Both the position numbers and the translations under genes were made by a program. This document shows, piece after piece, positions 11,338 through 23,831 of a DNA stretch of 64,000 nt. Position 1 is the stretch's first letter, and each line of letters starts with the position of its first letter. The notes below the pieces were generated by a model. It was given only the letters and a program-made list of their open reading frames with translations. It did no database searches and was not told the DNA's origin. Source of the DNA: Gordius sp. MW1 (taxonomy: Eukaryota > Nematomorpha > Gordioida > Gordea > Gordiidae); NCBI GenBank assembly GCA_964036665.1, contig OZ038528.1, positions 19,021,245 through 19,085,244 on the forward strand. Reading direction: 5' to 3'.

Positions 11338-11998
11338 ATGGGCGTAGCCAATGACAAAAAATTTTTTAATACAAAAACCGTTAAAAATCAAAAAAAAATA
11401 TGTTTTGCCCCGGAACTTTTTCGCCCCCCCCCCCCAAATCCAAAACCTCATAGTCTATTCGTTAAAAAATCCCCTAACTTAAAATTATTTGTCCATTTTA
11501 CTTGATCGGGAATAGTCTAGGAATTTGTACTTTTTTCGTAAATTAGATTAAATTATATTTTACAACCCTTCCTTTTTTTTAACGGGATCCTCGATATAAT
11601 ATGTTGATCTCATGGGCTTAGCGAGTATTTGGACTGAAGGGGGGGGGTGCAAAACAGTTTTGAGTGTTAAAAAATGTGTAGAATATTTTTTCATCTTTTT
11701 GCGCTACGTTAAATGCTCTGACTTCTACGCAAAATCACATAATATAGTCAAATATAAAAATGAAGAAAAGCAGACGATTTTCGTACTGGAGTTTAACAAG
11801 ATTGCCCTCGCTCAAGTGCGTAACCAGGATTAGAACTTGAGGGGGGGGGGGGGTAAATATGATTTAGGGAGGGGCAAAATTACAATTTTTGGGGGGAAAT
11901 TAGCCATAATTTGTAAAAATTTGAAGAATATATAGATTTGGAGGGGGGGCAGCCGCCCCTTTCTGCCCCCCCGGCAACACCTATGCCCGTGCCCCTAC
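11338..11998. mobile_element. Composite of GGGCGTAGCC-type miniature elements with G/C runs
   Basis: The region opens with ATGGGCGTAGCC at 11338 and closes near 11950-11998 with GGGGGGGCAGCCGCCCC and CCTATGCCCGTGCC. Inside are partial copies of the same pattern: G runs, 'TATGATTTAGGGAGGGGCAAAA', and a C run of 12 at 11424-11435. It appears to be two or more members of the family seen at 28477, 34115 and 37361, nested or fused. The 73-residue open frame across it is not supported as a gene. Confidence 0.55.
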
Positions 11999-12299
11999 TT
12001 AATGATTAATGAAGTGGCCAATCAAGATTAAGCAGACGATCTTATTAATGGGGGCAATGACCTGTCAATTAAGACAAAGAAGACGATTTTTATCTTGGAT
12101 ACCCAACAACCTGGCCTTCTACGAATTAATGAGGCTGCCATACGTCGATCTGAGCTCTTAATCCTCCCCCCCCCCTCATCCCCGCCCTTTTTTTGAGTAT
12201 AAAAGAAAGGAGGGGGCGGTTCAGCAGACATAATTTAATTTTCGTTTTACAAAACATAAAAATTCTCCCAAATATTTCCCCATCGTTTTATATCTCAAT

Positions 12300-13437
12300 T
12301 AGAGATCTGCAACGGACCGTTTTTAAAAGATCGGCCCGCCCGTACTCGTTTTCAAAACTTCAAGGCCCGTCCGAGCCCGCCCGTAATTTTTTTCAACACT
12401 TCAGGCCCGTCCAAGCCCGTATGTAAATTTTTTAGGCCCGTCCGAGCCTGTCCGTAGGTTTTTCAGGCCCGTTCGTACCCGTTTAAAACGTCAAGCCCGT
12501 ACAAATTTGTATAAAATTCCGCGCCCGGCCCAATTCATCAAAAATTTAGCATAATTTTATTTTTTGACATATTTATAAAAAAAACATGAATAATTATCAT
12601 GTAAAAATAATAAATCACCATTATTTACGCAGTTAACACCTAAAAATTTTTAATATAGTACTACCAATAAATCACTAAAAAAATTACATGAGAATATTCC
12701 ACTTTCAACAATTTACTTTTATTTGATTAATTTAAGTTAATACACCTGAGAAGTTAGAATTCATTATTACCAATAAATTTAAATACTGTAATAAAATTAC
12801 ATGAGAATATTCAACTTTCATTAAGTAGTTTACATTGTTTTGATTAATTTATATCAGTTGATACACCTAAGTTTTAGATTTGAACAAAAATATTTTTAAA
12901 TTATATGGCTTTAATAATAATTATACCAGTAAAATTTGTGAGAAAATAAATACAAAATTTGTATGCATTGTATATAAGTAATTGAACTTACTTATAAAAG
13001 AATATATACGAAGCTTTAATCTTAGATTATGTAAACAAAAATCTATAACAAATAGAATATATTTGTTTTAAAGTCAAATTAGCGCTTGAAAAAGGAATAA
13101 ATGCTACATGATATACAAATTAGAGGTTACAAAATTAAGCAATTTATAATCTACTTTATTAATAAAAAAATATATATTTATATATTTGTCTGATTTTTAA
13201 GGACCTTTGTAATTCCATGACCGTTTATATAATCTCTGGCTTGTTCAAGCCCTTTTATAAATCGTCAGGCCCGTTCAAGGCCGTTAAAAAAATCTCAGGC
13301 CCGCCCGAGCCCGTTTCATTAATTGTTAAGCCCGTCCGGGTCCGGCCCGTTAAAATTTTTATATAAAGCCCCTCCGTTCCCGCCCGCGGGAGGGGCTTTT
13401 AGGCCCGTCCGGCCGGGCCTTGCCGTGCAGATCTCTA
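12300..13437. mobile_element. Non-autonomous hAT element with GGCCCGTCCG subterminal repeats
   Basis: A 1138-bp element. The ends are TAGAGATCTGC and GCAGATCTCTA, and the 8-bp target duplication ATCTCAAT is perfect on both sides (12292-12299 and 13438-13445). An 8-bp duplication with TAGAG-type tips is the hallmark of hAT transposons. The first 250 bp and the last 240 bp carry many copies of GGCC(C)GTCCGAGCCCG-like subterminal repeats, probably transposase-binding arrays. The AT-rich middle (about 12540-13190) has no transposase. The flanks just outside also match each other for about 30 bp, meaning the element sits between two pre-existing tandem copies or has duplicated extra flank. Confidence 0.88.
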
Positions 13438-13520
13438 ATCTCAATATCTCCCAAATATTTCCCCCCATCGTTTTTTATATTTGCGCTAAAATCCTACGAC
13501 GTCATATCTTTGCGCGCTAC

Positions 13521-16500
13521 TCTTTCATCTTCTTTATAAGTTATTTTGGTACTACATTCGTGGGGTTTGTTTTGATAAGTTTTTTCCATCTTGACCGGGT
13601 GAGTGCCATGTCTTGACTAACCTCTTTAGTTTCCATACCTTTATCGACTTGCCCTTTCCACGTGACACGGGGTCGTCCTCTTCCTCTCTTCCCCGGTACT
13701 TCCATGTCCAATACTTTTCTATTTAAGTCATCCGTGTCCCTTCTTAGTATATGCCTATACCACCTTAGCCGATTTTCGTTAATCATGTCTGCCATATTGA
13801 ATACCCATTTTTGTCATGAGAAAGTCATTCGTCATATGGTCGAGCATAGTATACCCCAAGCTCCACCGTATCATTCTCATCTCTGTGGCTTGTAATAGCT
13901 TTCCTTCCGTGGTGTTTAATGCCCATGTTTCACTTCCATAGAGTAACACCGGTCTTACGATGAATATGTAAGCTTTGCTCTTGAACCATATTCGCATTTT
14001 CTTGCCGCACATTACACAGGATATATTTCGCTATTTAAGCCATCCTTTTTGGATCCGGGAATTGACTTCCGTTGCGCAACCTCCCTCTTGATGTAGCATC
14101 GAGCTGAGGTATGTAAACCTGTCTACTTTTGGGTACTTTAGATGGTCATTCAGCGATGAGGTCCTTGTACCGTTCATTTCCATTTATATCGTTTTTCAAT
14201 CGTTGACCTTTAAACCATATCCAGCTAAACGCTGTAACCACTTTTCGGCTTTTTCGAATACTTTCTTCCTTGTTTCCTCGCATAGTACTATATTATCGGC
14301 ATATAGCATACACCATGGTGATGGCTTTTGAATGTCCCTCGTTATCGTGTCTATAATTATATTAAATAAAAAGGGACTTAAAGCAGAGCCTTGATGTAAT
14401 CCAATATTAACCCGAAAAGGTTTAGAGTCTCCAACTGTCGTCCTAACGCAAGAGTTTGAGGCTTCATAAATATTTTTCATAAGCCGGGTATATATGCGTC
14501 AGGGATATTTTGATTCCTCAGGCACCACCATATATCGCGGGGGACCGTGTCATAAGCTTTCTCCAAGTCGATTAAAACCATATGTAGGTCTTTCCTCTCT
14601 TCACCATACTTATCCATCATTTGTCTTAGTGCGAAGAATGGGTCGATTGTAGATTTGCCGGCCACAAATCCGAATTAATTAGCCGATATATTCACCCGTT
14701 TTTCAGCCTTGTTACTAAGATCCTTTCCATAAGCTTCAAAGAGTGGCAAGTTTAGCTTGATACCTCTGTAACTGCCACAGTCCTGAGGGTCTCCTTTGCC
14801 TTTAAATAAGGGTATAATCGTGCTTGCTCTCCATTGATTAGGAATTCGCTCTTCTACCAATATCTTGTTAAGGAGGTTCGTCATGGAGGTGACTACTTCT
14901 TTACGACATCCGAGCAATGCTTCCATAGGTATTCCATCTGGGCCATTTGCTTTTCCCTTTTGCATCTTGTTCATTTGTGTCCTAACTTCATCCTCCTGAA
15001 AGAGTTCGACCATACTTATATGGGAAGGGAATCCTTGTCATTTGCACTATTCATAAGTTTCTTAAAATATTTTCATCACTTCTTTCAGCATGAATAAGGT
15101 TTGACCCTTCTCGTCTTTGACTATTTTAAGAACTCCGACATCGCGACTTTTCTTCTCCCTTATCTTGGCCAATTTGTACATAAGTCTATCGACCCCTTTA
15201 TGATCCAGTTTGTTTGCCATCTCGGGGTACGCGGCATTCTTCGCTTTTGCTATGGCCTTTTTGCGGCCCTCTTTGCGTCTCTATACTCTTGATAGTCCTC
15301 CGACATTTTTGATTTATGCCACCGTCTATATAGATCTTTCTTTCTTTCGATGAAATCTTTAACCGATTGATCCCACCACCATAGTCCCCTATTCATAGCT
15401 TGCCTCCTTTGGTCTGTCCTAAAACACGGATAGCTGTTTCCTTAATGTCCTTAGATAGCGTCTCCCAATCGTTGTCTACGTCCCTTTGCAACTTCATTGA
15501 ACCTAAGGTGAGGAGCCCCTTTGATGGTATTCTTCGTTCGTCGACGTTAGCCTTTCGTATCGAACTCGAGGTTCATAGACCTTTCTTCTTTCGGGAAATA
15601 CTCTTCTGTCAGGATCCATAACAATGGGACGATGTTGCCTGGCGATTTCTTCTCCCGGTATTACTTTGCAATCCTTGATACTCCATAAGTCCTTTCGCCG
15701 TATAAGCAAATAGTCAATTTGACTAAAATGCTTCCCATATCTATAGGTCATAATATGATCTTCGCGTTTCTGAAAATAGGTGGTAACGATCGCCATGTCA
15801 TATGCTTGTGATACTTGGAGAAGTTTTTCCCCTTCTTTGTTCTTCAGACCATGCCCATAGCCTCCATGATTGCGTTCATACCCGAGGCGATCTTTTCCCA
15901 CGTGAGCGTTGAAATCGGCCCCAATACTTAGCCTTTCTTCCTGTCGGATTCCTGGTATTTCCTTTTCCAATGAATCGAAGAATATGTCTTTCTCTGATTC
16001 CATACACTCAATTTGGGGAGCATACGCGCACGTAACGGTTAGGAGGTCCCCTTGATCTGCAATCTTCACCCACATTAGCCTGTCGGAACAACGCTTGACT
16101 TCCACCACCTTGTCCTTGAACGATTCGCTTAGAACGACACCGACCCCGTTTCTACGATTTGGTGACTCACTGTAGAAAAGCTTGTATCCCTCTCCTAATT
16201 CCCGAGCTTTCGTTCCGTTCCACCTCGTCTCTTGTAGGCAGGCGATGTGTACCTTTCTTCTTTTCAGCATTTGTGCGACTTCGATGCTCTTCCTCGTCAA
16301 CGTTCCCACCTTCCAGCACATTATTCGCAATCTTTCAACAACTAATTTCCTTAACCGCCTTCGTTGTGAGTTGGGCAGTAACCCTAGTGTATTTTTCACA
16401 TTGCACGGGCGGGGTATTCAGTGCGCGTCGTTTGTGGAGGACGCCCTAGCCTTTTCTTGTAAAATCTTGTTTGAAACTTTCATAATTTTGGAGTTGGTTT

Positions 16501-16573
16501 TTATAGCCGGTTTCCGACCTGATGCCAACCCTCCACTTTTTGCACACTGACTTGGGACCGTCGTAGGTAGTGT
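13521..16573 (-). mobile_element. RTE-clade LINE, near full length, decayed
   Basis: A 3.05-kb non-LTR element flanked by a 16-bp duplication, TATCTTTGCGCGCTAC (13505-13520) and TATCTTCGCGCGCTAC (16574-16589). On the minus strand the AP-endonuclease domain (about 16350-15600) shows KVGTLTRKS, CLQETRWNG, GVGVVLSE, CAYAPQ and GADFNAHVG. The RT domain (about 15010-14200) shows KGKANGPDGIPMEAL, VLIDLEKAYDTVPRD, GLHQGSALSPFLF and YADN in place of YADD. The C-terminal RTE tail ends about 13540 with LRWYRHILRR. The length, domain order and single-ORF plan fit RTE. It is inactive: several frame changes and stops split the ORF, for example near 15010, 14675, 14196 and 14012. A 5' start such as AAAGTGGAGGGTTGGCATC is visible at the right end. 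Confidence 0.92.
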
Positions 16574-16589
16574 TATCTTCGCGCGCTAC

Positions 16590-17081
16590 ACTAATTAAAT
16601 AAATTGAATCTATTTTTCTTTCATTGATTAGTCGTGAATGTATTAAATTTTATGTGTAAGTTAATGAACATTACTAAGTCTGAATGGACATTATAATCTC
16701 TAATCATACAGATAACTATTATTTATTTATTTATTTATTTATAAATAGGACAAAGTAAAAAAAATTACTTAAACGTTTTTATTTTATTTTTTAATTATAA
16801 AATTGAAATTAAAAGTTATGTCATAATAAAGCTATCTTTTTAAGATTTTCGGCAAATTGTTCCTTACTTCACACTTTAAATAGTCTATTTTTCATTCACC
16901 AACTTTTTGTAAACACACATGAAACGTAATCATGCTTCTATTCATCAAATTTATTTTTAAAATCTAACGTATGCCAAAAAACATAACTTAAATGATTTGC
17001 AAAAAAATTCTTATTACCATATAATTAAATAAATTTGATGGTAGGAAAAGATTAAGTCACACAAACGCAACTAATGATCTC
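16590..17081. other. AT-rich stretch with (TTTA)n microsatellite, no gene seen
   Basis: AT-rich DNA with a short (TTTA) array at about 16714-16741. No reading frame or element ends were recognised. Confidence 0.5.
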
Positions 17082-18232
17082 ATGGGCGTAGCTGTAGGTA
17101 TTTAAGCCTACAATTCTAATTAAAGGAACTTTATTAATCAAACAATATAATATAATAATCATTCAATGGCACGCATTAGTTTATATATCATACTATCGAG
17201 GTTAATATGCATAACTCGTACGTTAGTTGGATGTTATTCAAATTATAATGATTGTGAATAGAATACGGCGGAGTATGAATGAATAGTGTGCATTCAGATC
17301 AAGTAAGAAGGGTGTTCCAAGGTAACCATAATTTCACTACAGATACTCCCCTTCTTAAAAAATTGCATAGCAATTCAACAAAAGAATAATTTGCATTGTT
17401 ATCACCGACATTGTAGTCTTTGCTCTTAAAGCCGTGAAGGTTTGTGTTATGTTGTTTGTGATGGCCGTGTTGAGTAGTGGACAATTTCAATTTCGGCAGA
17501 CGTTGCAAAAGACATTGTTTAGTGTAGTAAGGCGTTTAGATTTTCATCGTAATCGCACCCATATAGTTAGGTTCGTTCCACATATTGGGGCACATTTACC
17601 TTGGGATTGTAGTTAGGTTCGTTCCACATATTGGGACACATTTACCTTGGGATTGTAGTTAGGTTCGTTCCATATATTGGGACACATTTACCTTGGGATT
17701 GTAGTTAGATGAAGATTGTATGGTTTGAGAACCTAGTGCCCAAAAATAATTAAAGGTACTGTTATGGGGAAAATAAAAACAAAAATGTAGCGTTGGGGTT
17801 ATAAATATTTTTTTTAGGGGGGGGGATTCAAATACATTCGGCTCCCCCTGTTAAGCGGGGTGACCAATTGTAGGTATTTAAGCCTACAATTCTAACTAAA
17901 GGAACTTTATTAATATCAAACGATATAATATAATCATATTCGATGGCACGCATTAGTTTATATATCATACTATCGAGGTTAATATGCATAACTCGTACGT
18001 TAGTTGGGGGTTATTCAAATTATAATGATTGTGAATGGAATACGGCGGAGTATGAATAGTGTGTATTCAAATCGAGTAAGAAGGGTGTTCCAAGGTAACC
18101 ATAATTTCACTACATAGCCAAGGGGAAGTGGCGAGGGTCTGCTGCCCCCCTCTAAATCCAAAGAATTGTTGAAATTAAATTTATGGCCAAATTTTAAAAA
18201 ATGATCATTTTGCCCCTCACTTAATAATTATT
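17082..18232. mobile_element. GGGCGTAGCC-type MITE split by a miniature LTR element
   Basis: The left tip ATGGGCGTAGC lies at 17082-17092. The rest, TAGCCAAGGGG and then CTGCTGCCCCCCTCTAAATCC, resumes at 18115 after the inserted element. The pieces line up in reverse orientation with the copies at 28477 and 34115. The far end is lost at the junction with the Gypsy cluster. Confidence 0.6.
17093..18114 (-). mobile_element. Miniature LTR element (TRIM-like), non-coding
   Basis: Two direct repeats, 17093-17341 (249 bp) and 17869-18114 (246 bp), start TGTAGG and end CTACA. They flank 527 bp of non-coding DNA. The 4-bp duplication TAGC lies on both sides. The orientation is probably minus: read that way, the purine tract AAGAAGGGGAGTATC precedes one LTR and ATTGGTCACCCCGCTT follows the other, as a polypurine tract and primer site would. 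The interior has three tandem copies of a ~52-bp unit (17566-17708) containing GTTAGGTTCGTTCCA. LTR similarity is roughly 92-95%, so it is not recent. It has no genes of its own and would depend on a partner, possibly Copia-like. Confidence 0.82.
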
Positions 18233-21200
18233 GCCAGGTGAACCCCATTGATGGAATTAACCAAGGTGACTGCTGAGCCGGTGTCAATTTCAAAATTTAA
18301 GATATGGTGTTTTACCTTTAAAGCATAGCATGGCCGCAATGAGTCGATTAAATGTAAATGGTTTAATGATGAAACCTGTTTGACACGGCATATCCTTCCG
18401 ATATGGCCTTGGGTATGACACTTGTAACATGTTGCAAAACGAAATTTACAGTTGGATCGGAAGTGGTTACCTCCACATGCGAAACATTTCATATTTGATA
18501 CTGGGTGTTTGTTTGTCACTGTATTAAACACCCCATCGTATGGACTCCCCTCATTCACCTTTACCCTCACCCGAAATAACGATCCGGCGATCTACATGAA
18601 TCCGAAAACCTAAAGAAAAATATAAAATAACTTAAGGGGTAGGAGATGTTATAGACTGCATACTGCGCGGTCGTATTCAAATTAGATGTTATAGACTAAA
18701 TTCTACTTTCACACGTATCACCCCACTATCACGCGGAGCAACAGCAAGACTGCACTAGAATATTCAAAAGGTAAATCACCATATCTTAAATTTTAAAATT
18801 GACACCGGCTCAGCAGTCACCCTGGTTAATTCCATCAATGGGGCCCACCTGACAACTCAACCGTGTTGTACCGTGCTAAAGAGTTACAATGGTTCTACTA
18901 TACCGCTAAAAGGATCGGCAAACGTCATCGTGCAAGAAGAGGACGCAACCCACCAACTCTTGCTTTACGTCGTTGATTGTAATGGTCAAAACATTTTGGG
19001 AAAAGATTGGTTGAGAATTTTTCCCCATATATTACGACAGTTAGCTGGAGATTGGGAGCGTAATAAACCTTTCCAACGACACGAAATTTATCATACGGAC
19101 GATGATGTAACAAATAATATTATTAAAAAATATCCAATGTTGTTTGAAAATAAATTGGGAGGGGTAGTCGGGTATGAAGCAAAGCTTAAATTAAAAGATG
19201 AGTTATTTCACGCTTTTTCCGCCCTAATATGATAAAACCTAAAATTGACGAAGAATTAGATAGGTTAGTTAAAGAAGGTATCTTAAAACCAATAAAATAT
19301 GCTGAACACGCTGCTCCTATTGTAAATGTTATTAAAAATAATAGAAACATCCGTATTTGCGGCGACTTCCGTGATTTAAACAAGCACCTTTTAATTGAAA
19401 AATATCCTTTGCCACGTATTCAAGATATATTTGCTCAACCAGGCGGTTTTAAATATTTTTCCGTTTTGTACCTTAAGGACGCCTATTTTCAAATAAAGGT
19501 TAACGAAAATTCTCAAAACTTATTAGCAATTAATACGCATAGGGGCCTTTTTGAATATACTAAACTACCTTTTGGCATAGCCTTGGCTCCAGCTATTTTT
19601 CAAAGATTTATGGATTCATTATTTAGAAATAATAAGGGAATAGTAGTTTACCTAGATGACATTATTATAGCTGGTAAGACAGTGGAGGACCATAATCAAA
19701 AATTGGAAAAAGTTTTTAAAGAATTGGAAAAAATAGGCCTAAAACTAAAATTAGGAAAGTGTAAATTTTTGGAAAAGAAAGTGGAATATTTAGGACATAC
19801 CATTAGTAAAGACGGAATTTTACCACTGACATAAATACTAAAGCAATTTTAGCAGCACCAGCCCCAACTAAAATAAAAGAATTACAATCCTTTTTAGGCA
19901 TGGCAACATACTACGCGAAATTCATAAAAAATTTGTCTACTTTGGCACAACCGCTTTATAAACTGCTAAGAAAAACGGTAGCTTGGAATTGGTCCATAGA
20001 CTGTACAAATACATTCAATAACATTAAAAACGCCATTATCAAGGCCCCGATATTAAAACATTTTGACCCTGAGTTACCATTAATACTCTCGACGGATGCT
20101 TCATCTGAGGGACTCGGCGCAGTACTTTCCCACGAAAATAAAGGTTATTAACACCCTATTGCTTTTACGTCCCGCACCCTTAACGCTGCTGAAAGAAATT
20201 ATAGCCAGATTGAAAAAGAAGCTTTAGCCATCATTTATGCTTTTAATAAATTTAAGGAATATTTATATAGCCTCCATTTTACATTACTTACAGATCACGA
20301 ACCATTAATATCAATATTCAACCCGAATAAAAATGTATCACAAGTCGTTTCAGCGAGACTTCAGAAATGGACCTTGTTAACAACACCTTATCAATATACC
20401 ATAAAGTACAAAATTGGCAAGGAAAATACACAAGCTGATATGTTATCCAGACTTCCGATACAATCTGAAGAACCGCTAGAACAAGGAGAAGAAGATGATA
20501 AACACACCATTTATGAAGAACCATTCCAACATTTCCCCATTAAATCCGCCGACCTAGAGCGTCATACTCGTAAAGATCCTATCCTGGGACAAGTCTATAA
20601 CTATGTACTCCATGGCTGGCCGAAGAAAGTTACTCCAGACCTAGTAGTTTACCAATAACGGCAGAGAGAACTCACCACCTTAAAAGGCTGCATATTTTGG
20701 GGATACCGAATTATTATTCCTCAAGGATTAAGGCAAACCATTTTGAAACTAATCCACTTACCCAGGCATGAGTCGCTCAAAAATTTTGGCTCGTCAACAT
20801 CTCTGGTATCCGGGTATTGATAAAGATATAGAAGGTTGTGTTCAAAACTGTAGGGATTGTCAACAATGGTTCACGGGTACAACCGAATTAGCTACGCAAA
20901 AATGGGAAAACCATGGTCTAGGTTACATGCAGATTTTTGCGACTAGTAAATGGGTATTATTATCTAATTGTAATTGACGCCTACAATAAATGGCCCGAGG
21001 TGATCCCTATGACAACGATAACAACGTCAAGCACTATTAACGCTCTCGAAGCAATTTCCTCAAGATTCGGAGTACCTAGCACCCTGGCCACAGACAATGG
21101 GCCTCAATTCACGAGCGCCGAGTTTAAAACATACTTCAAAACAAATAATATTCGTAACGCATATTCCAGCCCGTATCATCCTCGATCCAACGGAGAAGCT

Positions 21201-23190
21201 GAACGCTTCGTCCGAACATTTAAGGAATTTTGAACAAAACTAAGAATTTTAAAAACGATAAATTATATAACTTTCTGTTTTCTTATAGGAATACCATTCA
21301 CCCAACAACTGGATTAACTCCAGCCAATCTATTAATCAAAATACAACCAATCGGTCCATTAAATTTACTCAAACCACATGTAACTGGTCTTGACAAAGAC
21401 GAGTTGGCACCTATCAAACGGAAATTTATAATTGGAGTAGAGTATGGGTTAGAACTTTCACAACTAATGATAAATTATGGGTAACGGGAAAAATAGTAAA
21501 AATCTTAGGCCCAGTATCGTACATGGTAGAAATGGATAATGGGGCATTATAGAAGAGACATGGTGATCATATTAGAAAATCTTTAGATAACGCAGACAGG
21601 CTAAACAATGAAGATCGATGGGCTGACTTTTCGCATGCAATACCGGGTGATCTGCCACAAAATGACAGTGATTTACTTGACGCCACCATTCCGCAACAGC
21701 CTAATCTACCACATGATGAAGTTATCCATAATATGCCAGTTTCCAACACACACCCGCTCTCGCCTTTACCCCATCGTATGGACTCCCCTCATTCACCTAT
21801 ACCCTCACCCGAAATAACGGTCCGGCGATCTACACGAATCCGAAAACCTATAGAAAGATATGGAATAACTTAAGGGGTAGGAGATGTTATAGGCTGCATA
21901 CTGCGCGGTCGTATTCAAATTAGATGTTATAGACTAAATTCTACTTTCACACGTATCACCCCACTATCACGCGAAGCAACAGCATAAGACTGCACTAGAA
22001 TATTCAAATTCTACTTTTGCGCGTATCATTCCACTATCACCCCAATATCACGTGTATCACTTCACTATCACATATATAAACAAAATTGTATTACTTAAAA
22101 AACAGTCTTGTTTCGTGTTTTGTAATTGGAGATTCAACAAATATAGTTAAGACTCAACAATGGCGCGGTCGACTTCTTCGCTTACTTTCCACCCATATAG
22201 TCCTTCGGATAATATCGACCTGTATATATCGCAATTTAACCATTACCATTTAGTAGTTGGTGGCGATAAGAAATCGCTTTTCCTTACAGTATGTGGGTCG
22301 GAGAATTACAAACTGCTGATTAATCTTCTGTCACCATCAGATCCGTTACAAAAAACGTTCGAAGAAATTGTTTCCACCTTGAAAAGTTTTTTCTCCCCCA
22401 CGCTGAGCGCTATTGTCCATATATATAAATTCCACAAATGCCTACAATTGGAGGGAGAAAATATTAATTCATATGCTGCTAAACTGAAAGGTATTTCCAT
22501 CAATTGCAACTTTGGTGCATCTCTCGAAGAGAACCTACGGGATCGGTTCGTTGCTGGTTTACATAATAATAAGATTGTGGAGCGACTATTGATTATAGAT
22601 AACCTGACCTGGCAAGGGGCGTTAGATATTCGAGACCAATGAACGGGCGAGGTTCCAAAGCCATATGTTTACGCAACATTTAGAACCCATTCATACAGTG
22701 ACAAACAAACACCCAGTATCAAATATGAAATGTTTCGCATGGGGGGGTAACCACTTCCGATCCAACTGTAAATTTCGTTTTGCAACATATTACAAGTGTC
22801 ATACCCAAGGCCATATCGGAAAGATATGCCGTGTCAAACAGGTTTCATCATTGAACCATTTACATTTAATAGACTCATTGCGGCCATGCTATGCTTTAAA
22901 GGTAAATCGCCATATCTTAAATTTTGAAATTGACACCGGCTCAGCAGTCGCCTTAGTTAATTCCATCAATGGGGCCCACCTGACAACTCAACCGTGTTGT
23001 ACCGTGCTAAAGGGTTACAATAGTTCTACTATACCGCTAAAAAAATCGGCAAACGTCATCGTGCAAGAAGAGGAAGCAATCCACCAACTCTTGCTTTACG
23101 TCGTTGATGGTAATGGTCAAAACATTTTGGGAAGAGATTGGTTGAGAATTTTTCCCCATATATTACGGCAGTTAGCTGGAGATTGGGAGA
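18217..23190 (+). mobile_element. Rearranged head-to-tail Ty3/Gypsy cluster, broken
   Basis: Pieces of one Gypsy family are joined around shared LTRs. From left to right: an inverted gag zinc-knuckle and protease piece (18217-18535), an element tail (18536-18646), a partial LTR (18647-about 18768), then protease, RT with YLDD, RNase H and integrase (about 18770-21500). After these come the element tail, a fuller LTR (21885-about 22125), and gag with two zinc knuckles plus protease (22160-about 23187). The purine tract TTAAGGGGTAGGAGA precedes both LTRs. The layout fits a tandem insertion with LTR-LTR recombination, internal loss and an inversion. The cluster is broken, with several interruptions in pol and one copy lacking most of gag. 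The left edge cuts a GGGCGTAGCC MITE. The right edge stops abruptly in protease at a GACGGACAAAAAGTC repeat. Confidence 0.85.
21885..22125 (+). repeat. LTR shared by Gypsy cluster copies
   Basis: It starts TGTTATAGGCTGCATACTG after a purine tract and shows a TATATAAA box. It ends before TGGAGATTCAACAA, a likely primer site. Its first ~120 bp recur at 18647-18768. Confidence 0.75.
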
Positions 23191-23192
23191 GC

Positions 23193-23345
23193 GGACGGAC
23201 AAAAAGTCATATTATCAATGGTATTAACAAGAACAAAATATTAATTTCATTAAAAAAAAAAATTTGTCCTCTCCGGGGATTGAACCTGCACTGCAAGTCA
23301 GAAAGTTGAAAGCCGGTGTAATGATCTGAAACGTCGACTCGACAT
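23193..23345 (-). repeat. tRNA-derived SINE-like repeat, copy 1
   Basis: Read on the minus strand it has a tRNA-like 3' half: GGCTTTCAACTTTCTGACTT, then the B-box-like GGTTCAATCC and an acceptor-like AGAGGAC, followed by a T run that could stop Pol III. A second copy lies at 25058-25995, where GTCCTCC can pair with AGAGGAC. No good A box and no intact cloverleaf were seen, so this is a SINE or degenerate tRNA relic and not a tRNA gene. Confidence 0.45.
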
Positions 23346-23831
23346 TTAAAAAACGACGACGCTCAATTGAACATTCCTATTGGTTAATATGGCATAATAA
23401 CGAGTTATATGCCATATCACGTGATCTTCCTAAAAGCTCAATAGGTTAGTTTTGGCACAAAAACATGTATTTTTTTTGAAGACACTAAAATGACGACACA
23501 AGACTTTCAAAATATTTCAAGTAATTACTATGCATAATTATCTAAATTATAATTTAGAGAATCACTAACAAACTATCAATTTAGCCATTTAAGTATATTA
23601 TCAAATCTTTTTTTTCACATGTATTTCATAAATTTAGGTTAGATCAAGAAAATTATGAATATCAGTTTAGTCAAGCTCAAGCATTTGTATTTTATTCCAT
23701 TTAACCTCTAATTTTGTATAAAAATGCACATAATCATTTGAAGCTTATTAAAAAATCTTTTACTTTATAGAATTAGTCTAAGTTATAAACTTTACCTAGT
23801 TGTAAGCTTATAGACAATAAAAATAATTAAT
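23346..23831. other. AT-rich stretch, no gene seen
   Basis: It begins with a GC-richer patch, ACGTCGACTCGACATTT and ACGACGACGCTCAA. A loose inverted match, GAGCGTCGT, lies near 24685, so the satellite that follows may sit inside a decayed inverted-repeat element. No coding sequence was seen. Confidence 0.35.

Noticed and set aside
11612-11833. 73-codon frame near a G run
   Set aside because: It crosses GGGCGTAGCC-type repeat sequence and G runs; no motif, no splice context, composition like the surrounding repeat.
12180-12240. TATAAAAG box followed by GGTTCAGCAGACATAAT, a possible promoter
   Set aside because: No downstream coding sequence; it lies between repeat fragments, so a promoter call is not supported.
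13323-13616. 97-codon plus-strand frame over the right end of the hAT element
   Set aside because: Pro/Arg-rich translation of the GGCCCGTCCG subterminal repeats, not a gene.
23254-23330. tRNA gene candidate on the minus strand
   Set aside because: No proper A box or D arm and two related copies in repeats; better explained as a tRNA-derived SINE relic.
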